Positions 1 through 9,853 of a stretch of DNA of 64,000 nucleotides are shown piece after piece. Every line of letters begins with the position of its first letter. The first letter of the stretch is position 1. The DNA is from Epilithonimonas hispanica. Its GTDB lineage: Bacteria > Bacteroidota > Bacteroidia > Flavobacteriales > Weeksellaceae. Below the pieces are notes generated by a model. That model had not been told where the DNA came from, did no database searches, and saw only the letters and a list, made by a program, of their open reading frames with translations. Location of the stretch: NCBI RefSeq assembly GCF_003385395.1, contig NZ_QNUG01000002.1, forward strand, positions 1-64,000, written 5' to 3'. The position numbers and the translations under genes are program-made.

Positions 1-148
<148 letters not shown>

Positions 149-254
149 GGAACGACTAAATACTTAAGTAAATAAAAGAAAATAGAGTAAAGATTAATGA
201 CTTAAAATCTATGATTTAAACTGTATTCTAAAATTATTCAAAGTACTTATTAAA

Positions 255-288
255 CAAAAAATCCCGATTCATTTAGTTGAATCGGGAT
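255..288 (-). terminator. Intrinsic terminator of the rpoB-rpoC-DUF3467 transcript
   Basis: An 11-bp perfect stem (261-271 with 278-288, loop of 6) is followed on the minus strand by a run of Ts (complement of 255-260). It lies 20 bases after the DUF3467 stop. The stretch 149-254 before it is AT-rich and shows nothing I can name. Confidence 0.85.
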
Positions 289-308
289 CATTTATTTTAA
301 GAAAAATC

Positions 309-614
309 TTAAGCTTGAACGTTGTTTCCTCCTAATACGAAAGGCTCAACTTCTTTGATTTCACCAAACTGTTGCTCGTAGTTAGCAACATTTTGCTGAA
401 GTGCAGCTAAAACTCTCTTTGCGTGAAGAGGTGCTACGATAACTCTAGATCTTACTTTCGCTTGTTGTACACCTGGCATCAATTGGATGAAATCCAATAC
501 GAATTCTGAAGGTGAATGGTTTACTAAAGCTAAGTTCACATAAACTCCCGCTGCTACAACTTCATTAAGTTCGATGTTGATGTTGTTTGGATCTTGGTTT
601 TGATTGTTGTCCAT
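309..614 (-). CDS. DUF3467 domain protein
   Basis: This 101-residue acidic protein, starting MDNNQNQDPNN, matches DUF3467, a small single-domain family common in Bacteroidota. The core (about residues 14-90) reads as an alternating strand-helix protein with the segments GVYVNLALVNHSPSEFVLDF and VRSRVIVAPLHAKRVLAAL. No signal peptide or membrane segment is present, so it should be cytoplasmic. It lies 87 bases downstream of rpoC on the same strand with no terminator between them, so it is probably the last gene of the rpo operon. Location behind rpoC is, from memory, usual for the phylum, which hints at a role tied to transcription, but no function is established. Confidence 0.85.
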   Translation of the reverse strand: MDNNQNQDPNNINIELNEVVAAGVYVNLALVNHSPSEFVLDFIQLMPGVQQAKVRSRVIVAPLHAKRVLAALQQNVANYEQQFGEIKEVEPFVLGGNNVQA

Positions 615-639
615 TTTGGTTTTGTTATTTTTTTATTTA

Positions 640-687
640 AAATTTGAGGTTGTGAAAATATAAAAAATAATTCCAAACCTCAAATTT
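640..687 (-). repeat. 12-bp inverted repeat between rpoC and the DUF3467 gene
   Basis: Bases 640-651 and 676-687 are perfect reverse complements (aaatttgaggtt), separated by 24 bases. The hairpin starts 14 bases after the rpoC stop. On the minus strand it is followed by A-rich rather than U-rich sequence, so it does not look like an intrinsic terminator. It may mark mRNA processing or protect the rpoC 3' end. Confidence 0.6.
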
Positions 688-701
688 CATTTTAATTAAT
701 T

Positions 702-3700
702 TTAGTTGATGTCTTCAAATTCTTTTCTAGAACCTACGATTACATTTTGGTAATCTTTAAGACCAGTACCTGCAGGGATTCTATGTCCTACAATTACATT
801 TTCTTTAAGACCTGTCAAGAAGTCGATTTTTCCAGAAACAGCTGCTTCGTTCAATACTTTGGTAGTTTCCTGGAACGATGCTGCAGACATAAATGACTTA
901 GTCTGTAATGCCGCTCTTGTAATACCTTGTAGTACAGAAGTTGCTGTTGCAGGAAGTGCTTCTCTTACTTGTACCAAAGCAAGATCTTCTCTCTTCAGTT
1001 TCGAGTTCTCATCTCTAAGTTCTCTAGCTGTAATCATCTGTCCTGGTTGGAATACTTTAGAATCTCCAGCTTCCACAACTACTTTAAGACCAAATACTCT
1101 GTTGTTTTCTTGTAAGAAATCGTATTTGTGCTCCAAAGCACCTTCTAGGAATTGTGTATCTCCTCCATCCACAATCGATACTTTTGTCATCATCTGACGA
1201 ACAATAATCTCGAAGTGTTTGTCATCGATTTTCACCCCTTGAAGACGGTAAACCTCTTGAATTTCATTTACTAGATATTCTTGAACCGCAGTTGGACCTT
1301 TGATTCTTAAGATATCGTCTGGCGTGATAGAACCGTCGGAAAGTGGACCACCTGCGTACACGAAGTCATTTTCCTGAACCAAGATTTGGTTTGATAATTT
1401 AACCAAATATTTTTTGATTTCTCCTGTTTTAGCCTCAACGATCAACTCACGGTTACCTCTCTTGATTTTACCGTAAGAAACTACACCATCAATCTCTGTA
1501 ACAACCGCTGGGTTGGAAGGATTTCTAGCTTCGAATAATTCGGTAACTCTTGGAAGACCTCCGGTGATATCCCCTGCTTTTGCAGATTTTCTTGGGATTT
1601 TGATAAGGACTTTACCAGACTTAATCTTTTCACCATCATTTACCATAAGGTGGGCTCCAACAGGTAAGTTGTACGCTTTTTGCTCTACACCTTTTGCATC
1701 TACAACTTTAAGCGTTGGTACCGCTTTTTTATTTCTAGATTCGGAGATTACTTTCTCTTCGAAACCTGTTTGTTCATCAATTTCCAATACAAAAGAGATA
1801 CCTTGGATAATATCCTCATACTCTACTTTACCAGAAGTTTCTGCAATGATAACCGCGTTATACGGATCCCATTTAGCAACAAGGTCACCTTTTTTCACTT
1901 TATCACCTGGTTTCACAAATAGCTCGGAACCGTAAGGAACGTTTGCAATCATGATTGGCGTTCTAGCTTCGTTATCTGCTACCAATCTAAATTCGGTTGA
2001 ACGAGAAACCACGATATCTGTTTCTTTTCCGTCTTCGCCTTCAGATTTAATAGTTCTAACTTCGTCCATCTCTACAATACCATCACGTTTTGCAACGATA
2101 CTAGGATTTTCTGAGATGTTACCTGCAGTACCCCCTTGGTGGAAAGTTCTCAATGTTAACTGAGTTCCCGGCTCACCAATAGACTGTGCTGCGATTACAC
2201 CAACAGCTTCTCCCATGTGGATACCTTTACCTGTTGCAAGGTTACGTCCGTAACACTTCGCACAGATACCTTTTTGAGCTTCACAAGTCAATGGAGAACG
2301 AACTTCAACAGCTTCGATTCCCGCTTCCTCGATTTGCTTAGCAACCGCTTCTACGATTAACTCGTCTGCGTTCGCAATCAACTCATCAGTTTCTGGGTGA
2401 TAGATATTATGAAGAGAAACTCTACCAAGAATTCTCTCAGCAATTTTTTCTACAATATCATCATTTTTCTTAAGTGCAGTAATCTCTGTACCTCTAAGAG
2501 TTCCACAATCTTGTTCTGTAATGATAACATCTTGTGCAACGTCTACCAATCTTCTAGTCAAGTAACCAGCATCGGCAGTTTTAAGAGCGGTATCCGCAAG
2601 ACCTTTACGAGCACCGTGGGTAGAGATAAAGTATTCCAAAATTGACAAACCTTCTTTAAAGTTTGCAAGAATTGGGTTTTCGATAATCTCAGCACCAACA
2701 GAACCAGCTTTTTGTGGTTTTGCCATCAAACCTCTCATCCCTGATAACTGACGGATCTGCTCCTTAGAACCCCTCGCACCAGAATCAAGCATCATATATA
2801 CAGAGTTGAATCCACCTTGATCCGTCTTCATTCTGCTCATAATCATTTCGGTAAGGCTGGCGTTGGTATTTGTCCAAACGTCGATCACCTGATTATAACG
2901 CTCTGTATCTGTAATAAGACCCATGTTATAGTTAGCCTTGATTTCGTCTACAGTTTCGATAGAAGTTGCGATCATTTGTTTCTTCTCAACCGGGATTACA
3001 ATATCACCTAATGAGAAAGAAAGACCTCCTTTGAATGCATTAGCATAACCAAGATTCTTCATATCATCCAAGAACTTAACCGTAGTTGGGAAATCTGTAT
3101 CTGCCAATACTTGACCAATTACATTTCTAAGAGATTTCTTAGTCAACAATTCATCAATATAACCTGATTCTTTAGGTACAATTTGGTTAAATAAAATTCT
3201 ACCAACTGTTGTAGGGAATAACTTGGTTGTGATTACGCCATTTTCTTTGATTGGAAGACGACATCTTACTTTTGCATTAAGAGAAACTTGCCCCTCTGCA
3301 TAAGCAATTTCTACTTCTTCCGGAGAATAGAAAGCAAGACCTTCGCCTTTTACTTTCATTGTATCCGTAGAATCTAGTTGTTTGGTCATAAAATATAGAC
3401 CCAAAACCATATCCTGAGATGGTACTGTAATAGGAGAACCATTTGCAGGGTTAAGGATATTTTGAGAACCTAACATCAATAATTGAGCTTCCAAAATAGC
3501 TTCTGGACCTAGAGGTAAGTGTACCGCCATCTGATCCCCATCAAAATCGGCGTTGAAAGCCGTTGTTACCAATGGGTGAAGTTGGATTGCTTTACCTTCG
3601 ATCATCTTAGGTTGGAATGCTTGGATCCCCAATCTGTGAAGCGTAGGTGCTCTGTTCAGAAGAACAGGGTGACCTTTCATCACGTTTTCTAAGATATCAT

Positions 3701-4967
3701 AAACTACAGGCTCTTTTCTATCGATGATTCTTTTAGCTGATTTTACAGTTTTTACAATACCTCTCTCAATCAATTTTCTGATGATAAACGGTTTGTAAAG
3801 TTCAGCAGCCATATCTTTAGGAATACCACACTCGTGAAGTTGAAGACTAGGTCCAACGACAATTACCGAACGTGCAGAGTAATCTACCCTTTTTCCTAAT
3901 AAGTTTTGACGGAAACGACCTTGCTTACCTTTCAATGAATCAGAAAGTGATTTCAATGGTCTGTTTGACTCCGACTTAACCGCAGAAGATTTTCTTGTAT
4001 TATCGAATAGTGAATCTACTGATTCCTGAAGCATACGTTTCTCGTTTCTCAAGATTACTTCTGGAGCTTTGATCTCCAATAATCTCTTCAAACGGTTGTT
4101 TCTGATGATAACTCTTCTGTAAAGGTCATTAAGATCAGAAGTTGCGAAACGTCCTCCATCCAATGGAACCAATGGTCTTAGTTCTGGTGGTATAATAGGA
4201 AGAACTCTCATAATCATCCACTCTGGACGGTTAATCATTCTTGTATTAGCAGCTCTAAGTGCTTCTACAACGTTCAATCTCTTAAGTGCTTCTGTTCTTC
4301 TTTGTTTTGAAGACTCGTTGTGAGCTTTGTGACGAAGATCGAATGATAAAGAATCAAGATCGATTCTCTTCAACAATTCTTCAACAGCTTCCGCTCCCAT
4401 TTTCGCAACGAATTTGTTAGGATCAGAGTCATCAAGATATTGGTTCTCGATAGGAAGAGTTTCCAATACATCAAGATATTCTTCTTCTGTAAGGAATTCT
4501 TTATCCTCGAAATCAGAACCATCTGCTTTCTTAGCAATACCTTGTTGAATCACAACATATCTCTCGTAATAGATAATCATATCCAATTTCTTGGACGGGA
4601 TACCTAATAGATAACCAATTTTGTTCGGTAAAGAACGGAAGTACCAGATGTGCGCAACAGGAACAACCAAACCAATGTGTCCGATTCTTTCTCTACGTAC
4701 TTTTTTCTCGGTAACTTCTACACCACAACGGTCGCAAACAATCCCTTTGTAACGGATACGTTTGTATTTTCCACAAGCACACTCATAATCCTTTACAGGA
4801 CCAAAGATTTTCTCGCAGAACAAACCATCTCTTTCTGGCTTGTGAGTACGATAGTTGATCGTTTCTGGTTTTAGAACTTCTCCTCTCGATTCTTGAAGAA
4901 TAGATTCTGGTGAAGCTAAACCAATAGTGATTTTATTAAATCGACTAGTTTTATTTTTATTTGACAT
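702..4967 (-). CDS. rpoC: DNA-directed RNA polymerase subunit beta'
   Basis: The beta' subunit carries the polymerase active site and the clamp. The 1421-residue product is full length for Bacteroidota. The N-terminal zinc-binding motif is at C63, C65, C78 and C81. The bridge to the active centre begins near residue 350 ([15 protein letters not shown]). The Mg2+-binding NADFDGD motif is at 472-478. The trigger-loop region follows in the second half ([18 protein letters not shown]), as does a second Cys cluster ([16 protein letters not shown]). It is the second gene of rpoB-rpoC, 122 bases after rpoB, a spacing larger than usual and filled by an inverted repeat. Confidence 0.99.
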   Translation of the reverse strand: MSNKNKTSRFNKITIGLASPESILQESRGEVLKPETINYRTHKPERDGLFCEKIFGPVKDYECACGKYKRIRYKGIVCDRCGVEVTEKKVRRERIGHIGLVVPVAHIWYFRSLPNKIGYLLGIPSKKLDMIIYYERYVVIQQGIAKKADGSDFEDKEFLTEEEYLDVLETLPIENQYLDDSDPNKFVAKMGAEAVEELLKRIDLDSLSFDLRHKAHNESSKQRRTEALKRLNVVEALRAANTRMINRPEWMIMRVLPIIPPELRPLVPLDGGRFATSDLNDLYRRVIIRNNRLKRLLEIKAPEVILRNEKRMLQESVDSLFDNTRKSSAVKSESNRPLKSLSDSLKGKQGRFRQNLLGKRVDYSARSVIVVGPSLQLHECGIPKDMAAELYKPFIIRKLIERGIVKTVKSAKRIIDRKEPVVYDILENVMKGHPVLLNRAPTLHRLGIQAFQPKMIEGKAIQLHPLVTTAFNADFDGDQMAVHLPLGPEAILEAQLLMLGSQNILNPANGSPITVPSQDMVLGLYFMTKQLDSTDTMKVKGEGLAFYSPEEVEIAYAEGQVSLNAKVRCRLPIKENGVITTKLFPTTVGRILFNQIVPKESGYIDELLTKKSLRNVIGQVLADTDFPTTVKFLDDMKNLGYANAFKGGLSFSLGDIVIPVEKKQMIATSIETVDEIKANYNMGLITDTERYNQVIDVWTNTNASLTEMIMSRMKTDQGGFNSVYMMLDSGARGSKEQIRQLSGMRGLMAKPQKAGSVGAEIIENPILANFKEGLSILEYFISTHGARKGLADTALKTADAGYLTRRLVDVAQDVIITEQDCGTLRGTEITALKKNDDIVEKIAERILGRVSLHNIYHPETDELIANADELIVEAVAKQIEEAGIEAVEVRSPLTCEAQKGICAKCYGRNLATGKGIHMGEAVGVIAAQSIGEPGTQLTLRTFHQGGTAGNISENPSIVAKRDGIVEMDEVRTIKSEGEDGKETDIVVSRSTEFRLVADNEARTPIMIANVPYGSELFVKPGDKVKKGDLVAKWDPYNAVIIAETSGKVEYEDIIQGISFVLEIDEQTGFEEKVISESRNKKAVPTLKVVDAKGVEQKAYNLPVGAHLMVNDGEKIKSGKVLIKIPRKSAKAGDITGGLPRVTELFEARNPSNPAVVTEIDGVVSYGKIKRGNRELIVEAKTGEIKKYLVKLSNQILVQENDFVYAGGPLSDGSITPDDILRIKGPTAVQEYLVNEIQEVYRLQGVKIDDKHFEIIVRQMMTKVSIVDGGDTQFLEGALEHKYDFLQENNRVFGLKVVVEAGDSKVFQPGQMITARELRDENSKLKREDLALVQVREALPATATSVLQGITRAALQTKSFMSAASFQETTKVLNEAAVSGKIDFLTGLKENVIVGHRIPAGTGLKDYQNVIVGSRKEFEDIN

Positions 4968-4990
4968 TTTTTTTAAATTTGAGATTTGAC

Positions 4991-5070
4991 ATTTGAAATT
5001 TGAGATTATAAATCCCTACTTTTTTCTAATTTTTGTTTGAAACCTGCGTACAGAATTTCAAATTTCAAAT
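4991..5070 (-). repeat. 13-bp inverted repeat in the rpoB-rpoC spacer
   Basis: Bases 4991-5003 (atttgaaatttga) and 5058-5070 (tcaaatttcaaat) are perfect reverse complements flanking 54 bases. Further degenerate copies of the same words fill 4975-5005. The same aaatttgag word recurs in the spacer after rpoC. The stem is all A/T apart from two pairs, so it is thermodynamically weak. It may be slippage-prone intergenic filler rather than a regulatory element. Confidence 0.5.
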
Positions 5071-5089
5071 AAATAATTTCAAATGGAAT

Positions 5090-8000
5090 TTATTCCTCAA
5101 GTCTTACATCAAGTCCAAGACCTTGCAACTCGTGAAGTAATACATTGAAAGATTCTGGAATACCAGGTTCTGGCATTGCTTCTCCTTTCGCAATCGCTTC
5201 ATAAGTTTTTGCTCTACCAATCACGTCATCTGACTTAACAGTCAAGATTTCTCTAAGGATGTTAGATGCTCCAAATGCTTCAAGAGCCCAAACCTCCATC
5301 TCTCCAAATCTCTGACCTCCAAATTGTGCTTTACCTCCTAACGGCTGTTGCGTAATCAATGAGTATGGTCCGATAGAACGTGCGTGCATCTTATCATCTA
5401 CCATGTGTCCTAGTTTCAACATGTAAATCACACCAACTGTAGCTGCTTGAGTAAATCTCTCTCCTGTACCACCATCGTAAAGGTGTGTGTGACCGAATTT
5501 AGGAAGACCTGCTTTATCTGTATATTCGGTAATCTCATCTAGTTCTGCTCCATCAAAGATTGGTGTTGCAAACTTAAGTCCTAGCTTAGTTCCAGCCCAA
5601 CCAAGAACAGTTTCGTAGATCTGACCAATGTTCATACGAGAAGGTACCCCAAGTGGATTCAATACGATATCTACTGGTGTTCCGTCTTCTAAGAATGGCA
5701 TGTCTTCTTCACGTACGATTCTTGAAACGATACCTTTGTTACCGTGACGACCCGCCATTTTATCACCAACATTCAGTTTACGTTTCTTAGCGATGTAAAC
5801 TTTAGCTAGTTTGATGATACCTGCTGGTAACTCGTCTCCGATAGACAATGCAAATTTCTCACGGTTTTTAACACCAGAAAGATCGTTGTATTTGATTTTA
5901 TAATTGTGAATCAATTGTTTGATCCATTCATTTTTATCAGAATCAACTGTCCAATCTGCACCACTAATGTTGTTATAATCTTCAACGTTTTGAAGTAATC
6001 TCAATGTGAATTTAGTTCCTTTACTGATTACTTCTTCTTCAAGATCATTTTGTACACCTTGAGACGTTTTACCAGAAACTAGAGTATTCAATTTTTCAAT
6101 CAAAGTATTTCTAAGAGTATCGAACTTAGCTTTGTAAGTATTTTCGATTTCTTCTAACTTGATTTTCTCTTCGCTTCTTTTCTTTTTGTCCTTGATATTT
6201 CTAGAGAACAATTTTTTGTTGATTACAACTCCTCTTAATGAAGAATCTGCTTTCAACGAAGCATCTTTTACATCACCAGCTTTATCTCCGAAGATTGCTC
6301 TAAGAAGTTTTTCTTCTGGCGTTGGATCAGACTCCCCTTTTGGTGTAATTTTCCCAATAAGGATATCACCAGGCTTCACTTCTGCTCCGATACGTATCAT
6401 ACCATTCTCATCAAGATCTTTGGTAGCTTCTTCAGAAACGTTAGGGATATCAGCTGTCAATTCTTCCATACCTAATTTGGTATCACGAACTTCAAGAGAA
6501 TATTCGTCAACGTGGATTGATGTAAACCAGTCCTCACGAACTACTTTTTCATTAATCACGATAGCATCCTCAAAGTTGTAACCTTTCCAAGGCATGAAGG
6601 CTACCACAAGGTTTCTACCCAATGCTAACTCTCCGTTTTCAGTTGCATAACCGTCGCAAAGAACCTGACCTTTTTCTACTACATCACCTACTCTTACGTT
6701 TGGTCTCAATGTAATAGTTGTACTCTGGTTGGTTTTTCTGAACTTAGTTAGTTTATAAGTTTTAGTAGCAGAATCGAAGTTAACTAAGTCGTCTTCCTCG
6801 CTTCTTTCGTACTTAATAACAATTTTCTCAGCATCCACATATTCTACAACTCCAGAACCTTCTGCGTTGATCAAAACTCTTGAGTCTCTAGCTACTTGTT
6901 TTTCCAAACCTGTACCTACAACTGGTGCTTGAGGTTTCAATAATGGAACAGCCTGACGCATCATGTTAGATCCCATCAATGCACGGTTCGCATCATCATG
7001 CTCCAAGAACGGAATCAATGAAGCTGAAATACCAGAAATTTGGTTTGGCGCCACATCAATCAAGTCTACTTGTTGAGGCTCAACTACAGGATAATCTCCA
7101 TCTAGACGAGCAATAACTCTATCTGTACTGATGCTTCCATCATCGTTCATCTCAACGTTTGCCTGAGCAATTACTTTATCTTCCTCATCCTCTGCATTAA
7201 GATAAGTAGGAGCTGACTCTAAATCAACTTTACCTTCTTCAACTTTTCTATAAGGCGTTTCTATAAATCCAAGACGGTTGATTTTTGCAAACATCCCAAG
7301 TGAAGAGATCAAACCAATGTTTGGTCCCTCTGGAGTTTCGATTGGACAGATACGACCATAGTGAGTATGGTGAACGTCACGAACCTCGAAACCTGCTCTT
7401 TCTCTAGATAAACCACCAGGCCCTAGTGCAGAAAGTCTACGCTTATGCGTGATTTCTGATAGTGGGTTGGTTTGATCCATAAACTGAGAAAGCTGGTTGG
7501 TACCAAAGAATGAATTAATAACAGATGTCAATGTCTTAGCATTAACCAAATCAACTGGTGTAAAGATTTCGTTATCTCTAACGTTCATTCTTTCTTTGAT
7601 AGTTCTAGCAATTCTAGAAAGACCTACACCAAACTGTCCAGACAATTGCTCACCTACAGTCTTGATTCTTCTGTTTGACAAGTGATCGATATCATCAACT
7701 TCAGCCTTAGAATTTACCAACTCAATCAAGTGTTTTACGATAGAGATGATATCTTCTCTCGTCAACACTTGGTTTTCTTGAGAAATATTAAGACCTAATT
7801 TTTTGTTCAATCTATAACGACCAACTTCACCTAACGAATATCTCTGCTCTGAGAAGAATAATTTTTCAATAATTCCTCTTGCAGTTTCCTCATCCGGTGC
7901 ATCAGCATTTCTTAACTGACGGTAGATATATTCAACCGCTTCTTTTTCTGAGTTGGTTGGATCTTTTTGTAAAGTATTTTGGATGATAGAGAACTCGTTG

Positions 8001-8917
8001 CTATTTTCTTTATGAATCAAGATTGACTTAACGCCAGATTCTACAATAACATCAAGGTGTTCTTTTTCAAGAATCGTTTCTCTATCCAAGATGATTTCGT
8101 TTCTTTCGATAGAAACTACCTCACCTGTATCCTCGTCTACGAAATCTTCGAACCAAGTGTTCAATACTCTCGCAGCCAAAGTTCTTCCTTCTACTTTTTT
8201 AAGGGCAGCTTTGGAAACTTTCACTTCCTCTGCAAGGTCGAAGATCTGAAGAATTTCTTTATCAGACTCATAACCGATTGCTCTTAATAATGTAGTTAAA
8301 GGTAATTTTTTCTTACGGTCAATATACGCATACATTACGTTGTTGATATCCGTAGTAAACTCCATCCAAGATCCTTTGAAAGGGATAATTCTTGAATAAT
8401 AAAGTTTAGTTCCGTTAGCGTGGTAAGTCTGTCCGAAGAACACACCCGGAGATCTGTGTAACTGAGTTACAATAACACGTTCCGCACCATTAATAATGAA
8501 TGAACCAGAAGGTGTCATATAAGGAACTGGACCTAAATATACATCTTGTACAACAGTTTGGAAATCTTCATGTTCCGGATCTGTACAGTATAATTTAAGT
8601 CTAGCTTTTAGAGGAACGTTGTACGTTAAACCTCTCTCAACGCACTCATCGATAGAGTAACGAGGAGAATCTACCAGATAATCTAAGAATTCCAAAACGA
8701 ATTGGTTTCTGGAATCTGTAATTGGAAAATTTTCCTGAAATGTTTTGTAAAGCGATTCTTTTTGTCGCTCTTCAGGAAGTGTGTCTAGCTGGAAAAACTC
8801 CTTGAAAGACTGGATTTGGATGTCCAAAAAGTCAGGAGTTTCGATTTTACCTTTTGCAGAAGAAAAGTTAATTCTCGGAGTTCCTTGAACTTTAGGAGCG
8901 GCCTGTGTTTTACTCAT
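5090..8917 (-). CDS. rpoB: DNA-directed RNA polymerase subunit beta
   Basis: The beta subunit of RNA polymerase, 1275 residues, is full length. The rifampicin-pocket region is intact and of susceptible type: [20 protein letters not shown] followed by LSALGPGG, so the residues equivalent to E. coli D516, H526 and S531 are unaltered. The C-terminal switch and clamp segment has [20 protein letters not shown] and ends in [12 protein letters not shown]. The initiator ATG is at 8915-8917. Unlike most bacteria, the gene does not follow rplL directly. About 4.3 kb separate the two genes, and rpoB has its own candidate promoter at 9208-9240 with a leader of about 285 nt. Confidence 0.99.
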   Translation of the reverse strand: MSKTQAAPKVQGTPRINFSSAKGKIETPDFLDIQIQSFKEFFQLDTLPEERQKESLYKTFQENFPITDSRNQFVLEFLDYLVDSPRYSIDECVERGLTYNVPLKARLKLYCTDPEHEDFQTVVQDVYLGPVPYMTPSGSFIINGAERVIVTQLHRSPGVFFGQTYHANGTKLYYSRIIPFKGSWMEFTTDINNVMYAYIDRKKKLPLTTLLRAIGYESDKEILQIFDLAEEVKVSKAALKKVEGRTLAARVLNTWFEDFVDEDTGEVVSIERNEIILDRETILEKEHLDVIVESGVKSILIHKENSNEFSIIQNTLQKDPTNSEKEAVEYIYRQLRNADAPDEETARGIIEKLFFSEQRYSLGEVGRYRLNKKLGLNISQENQVLTREDIISIVKHLIELVNSKAEVDDIDHLSNRRIKTVGEQLSGQFGVGLSRIARTIKERMNVRDNEIFTPVDLVNAKTLTSVINSFFGTNQLSQFMDQTNPLSEITHKRRLSALGPGGLSRERAGFEVRDVHHTHYGRICPIETPEGPNIGLISSLGMFAKINRLGFIETPYRKVEEGKVDLESAPTYLNAEDEEDKVIAQANVEMNDDGSISTDRVIARLDGDYPVVEPQQVDLIDVAPNQISGISASLIPFLEHDDANRALMGSNMMRQAVPLLKPQAPVVGTGLEKQVARDSRVLINAEGSGVVEYVDAEKIVIKYERSEEDDLVNFDSATKTYKLTKFRKTNQSTTITLRPNVRVGDVVEKGQVLCDGYATENGELALGRNLVVAFMPWKGYNFEDAIVINEKVVREDWFTSIHVDEYSLEVRDTKLGMEELTADIPNVSEEATKDLDENGMIRIGAEVKPGDILIGKITPKGESDPTPEEKLLRAIFGDKAGDVKDASLKADSSLRGVVINKKLFSRNIKDKKKRSEEKIKLEEIENTYKAKFDTLRNTLIEKLNTLVSGKTSQGVQNDLEEEVISKGTKFTLRLLQNVEDYNNISGADWTVDSDKNEWIKQLIHNYKIKYNDLSGVKNREKFALSIGDELPAGIIKLAKVYIAKKRKLNVGDKMAGRHGNKGIVSRIVREEDMPFLEDGTPVDIVLNPLGVPSRMNIGQIYETVLGWAGTKLGLKFATPIFDGAELDEITEYTDKAGLPKFGHTHLYDGGTGERFTQAATVGVIYMLKLGHMVDDKMHARSIGPYSLITQQPLGGKAQFGGQRFGEMEVWALEAFGASNILREILTVKSDDVIGRAKTYEAIAKGEAMPEPGIPESFNVLLHELQGLGLDVRLEE

Positions 8918-9207
8918 AAAATTATAAGAAAAAGGGTTAAAAAATATTTTGTTTTAAAAAATATCAGACTAGATTTAAAATAAAGATTCAGGCTTTTTGA
9001 TTTTTGGCGCTATCAGAATAAACCTTAAATCCCTAATTATCAATCTTCTCTAACTGCAACACCGGTATATCTTTTCACGACGTAATGCAAAATATTTTTA
9101 TATCTAATGACGAAATAAAGTATATATAAACAAGAAATTCCCTTCCATAAAATGAAAGAGTTATAAATTGATTACAATATATGAAATTATTAGCGCCAAA
9201 AGATTTG
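8918..9207 (-). other. Long 5' leader of rpoB with long-range pairing
   Basis: This 370-base gap (8918-9287) holds no gene. If transcription starts just downstream of the -7 box at 9208-9215, the rpoB mRNA has a leader of about 285 nt. The 11 bases at 9191-9201, near the 5' end of that transcript, are perfectly complementary to 9002-9012 (on the minus strand ttttggcgcta with tagcgccaaaa). That pairing closes a domain of about 190 nt and is unusually G+C-rich for the surrounding sequence. The structure and any regulatory role are inference. Confidence 0.45.
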
Positions 9208-9240
9208 CAAATTTATATAAAATAATTGACATATACAAAA
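9208..9240 (-). promoter_or_regulatory. Candidate rpoB promoter
   Basis: On the minus strand TTTTG (9236-9240) is followed after 20 bases by TAAATTTG (9208-9215), a perfect fit to the Bacteroidota -33/-7 consensus TTG/TAnnTTTG. It overlaps the terminator of the upstream gene by a few bases. Confidence 0.6.
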
Positions 9241-9265
9241 AAACCACTTCACAAAGAAGTGGTTT
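9236..9265 (-). terminator. Terminator after the 186-residue secreted-protein gene
   Basis: A 10-bp perfect stem (9241-9250 with 9256-9265, loop of 5) precedes a run of Ts on the minus strand, 22 bases after the stop at 9288. It separates the secreted-protein genes from rpoB. Confidence 0.85.
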
Positions 9266-9287
9266 AGAAATATTTAGATTTAAAATC

Positions 9288-9848
9288 TTAAGGCTTAGTC
9301 CAGAAAGTCCATTCTCTACCGTTGTACAAAGCCAATTGCTGTGTTCCGGTCACATAGACCATCATTCCAGCTGCTGGATTGACGATATCTGTGTGAGAAT
9401 TAACTCTCGGTAAGATCATCGCTTTATTTGTATCCCCTAAGACCAAAATCCCAGAAGTTGTATCTGTAGCCGGCGTTCCACCAATCAAAGTTTTTGCAGT
9501 TGCATTCTCAGTATTTGTATCTGGAACGTTGGGTGTTGTTGGCGCATAGGCCCCAGCTGATAAATCTCCCCAGGTAGTGACAGCAGTTGCATTAGCTGTA
9601 GCAGCAGTTCCGAATTTAACTTTCTGATCAGTACTATCAAAAATTATAGTTCCTGGAACTGCAGAAGTTACACCTGCTGCAGAAGTCACCCAAGGCAATA
9701 CAACTCCTCTCACGCCTCCAGCTGCATTTCCAAATTCTAAGGACACTGTTGCGTTAGCCGCTGTATATGGACTCGCTTTACCAATAGTAACTTGAGCAAA
9801 ACTAAGGTTAGAAACTAAAATTATTAGAGATGTTATATATGTTTTCAT
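9288..9848 (-). CDS. Secreted protein of unknown function with a GMMVY C-terminal module
   Basis: The product has 186 residues. A signal peptide (MKTYITSLIILVSNLSFAQ) is followed by a low-complexity region rich in Ala, Thr, Gly and Val. The C-terminus has the module LPRV-x10-NPAAGMMVYVTGTQQLALY, then NGREWTFWTKP. The neighbouring 858-residue protein ends in a similar module (TGMMVYDTTVNCLKIYDG, then TSWNCYTK), so the two share a tail. Only five bases separate the genes, which points to one transcript. No enzymatic motif is visible. Cell-surface or secreted location is inferred from the signal peptide. Confidence 0.8.
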   Translation of the reverse strand: MKTYITSLIILVSNLSFAQVTIGKASPYTAANATVSLEFGNAAGGVRGVVLPWVTSAAGVTSAVPGTIIFDSTDQKVKFGTAATANATAVTTWGDLSAGAYAPTTPNVPDTNTENATAKTLIGGTPATDTTSGILVLGDTNKAMILPRVNSHTDIVNPAAGMMVYVTGTQQLALYNGREWTFWTKP

Positions 9849-9853
9849 CTTAA

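Noticed and set aside
7380-7520. Possible rifampicin-resistance substitutions in rpoB
   Set aside because: The residues equivalent to E. coli D516, H526 and S531 are all wild type.
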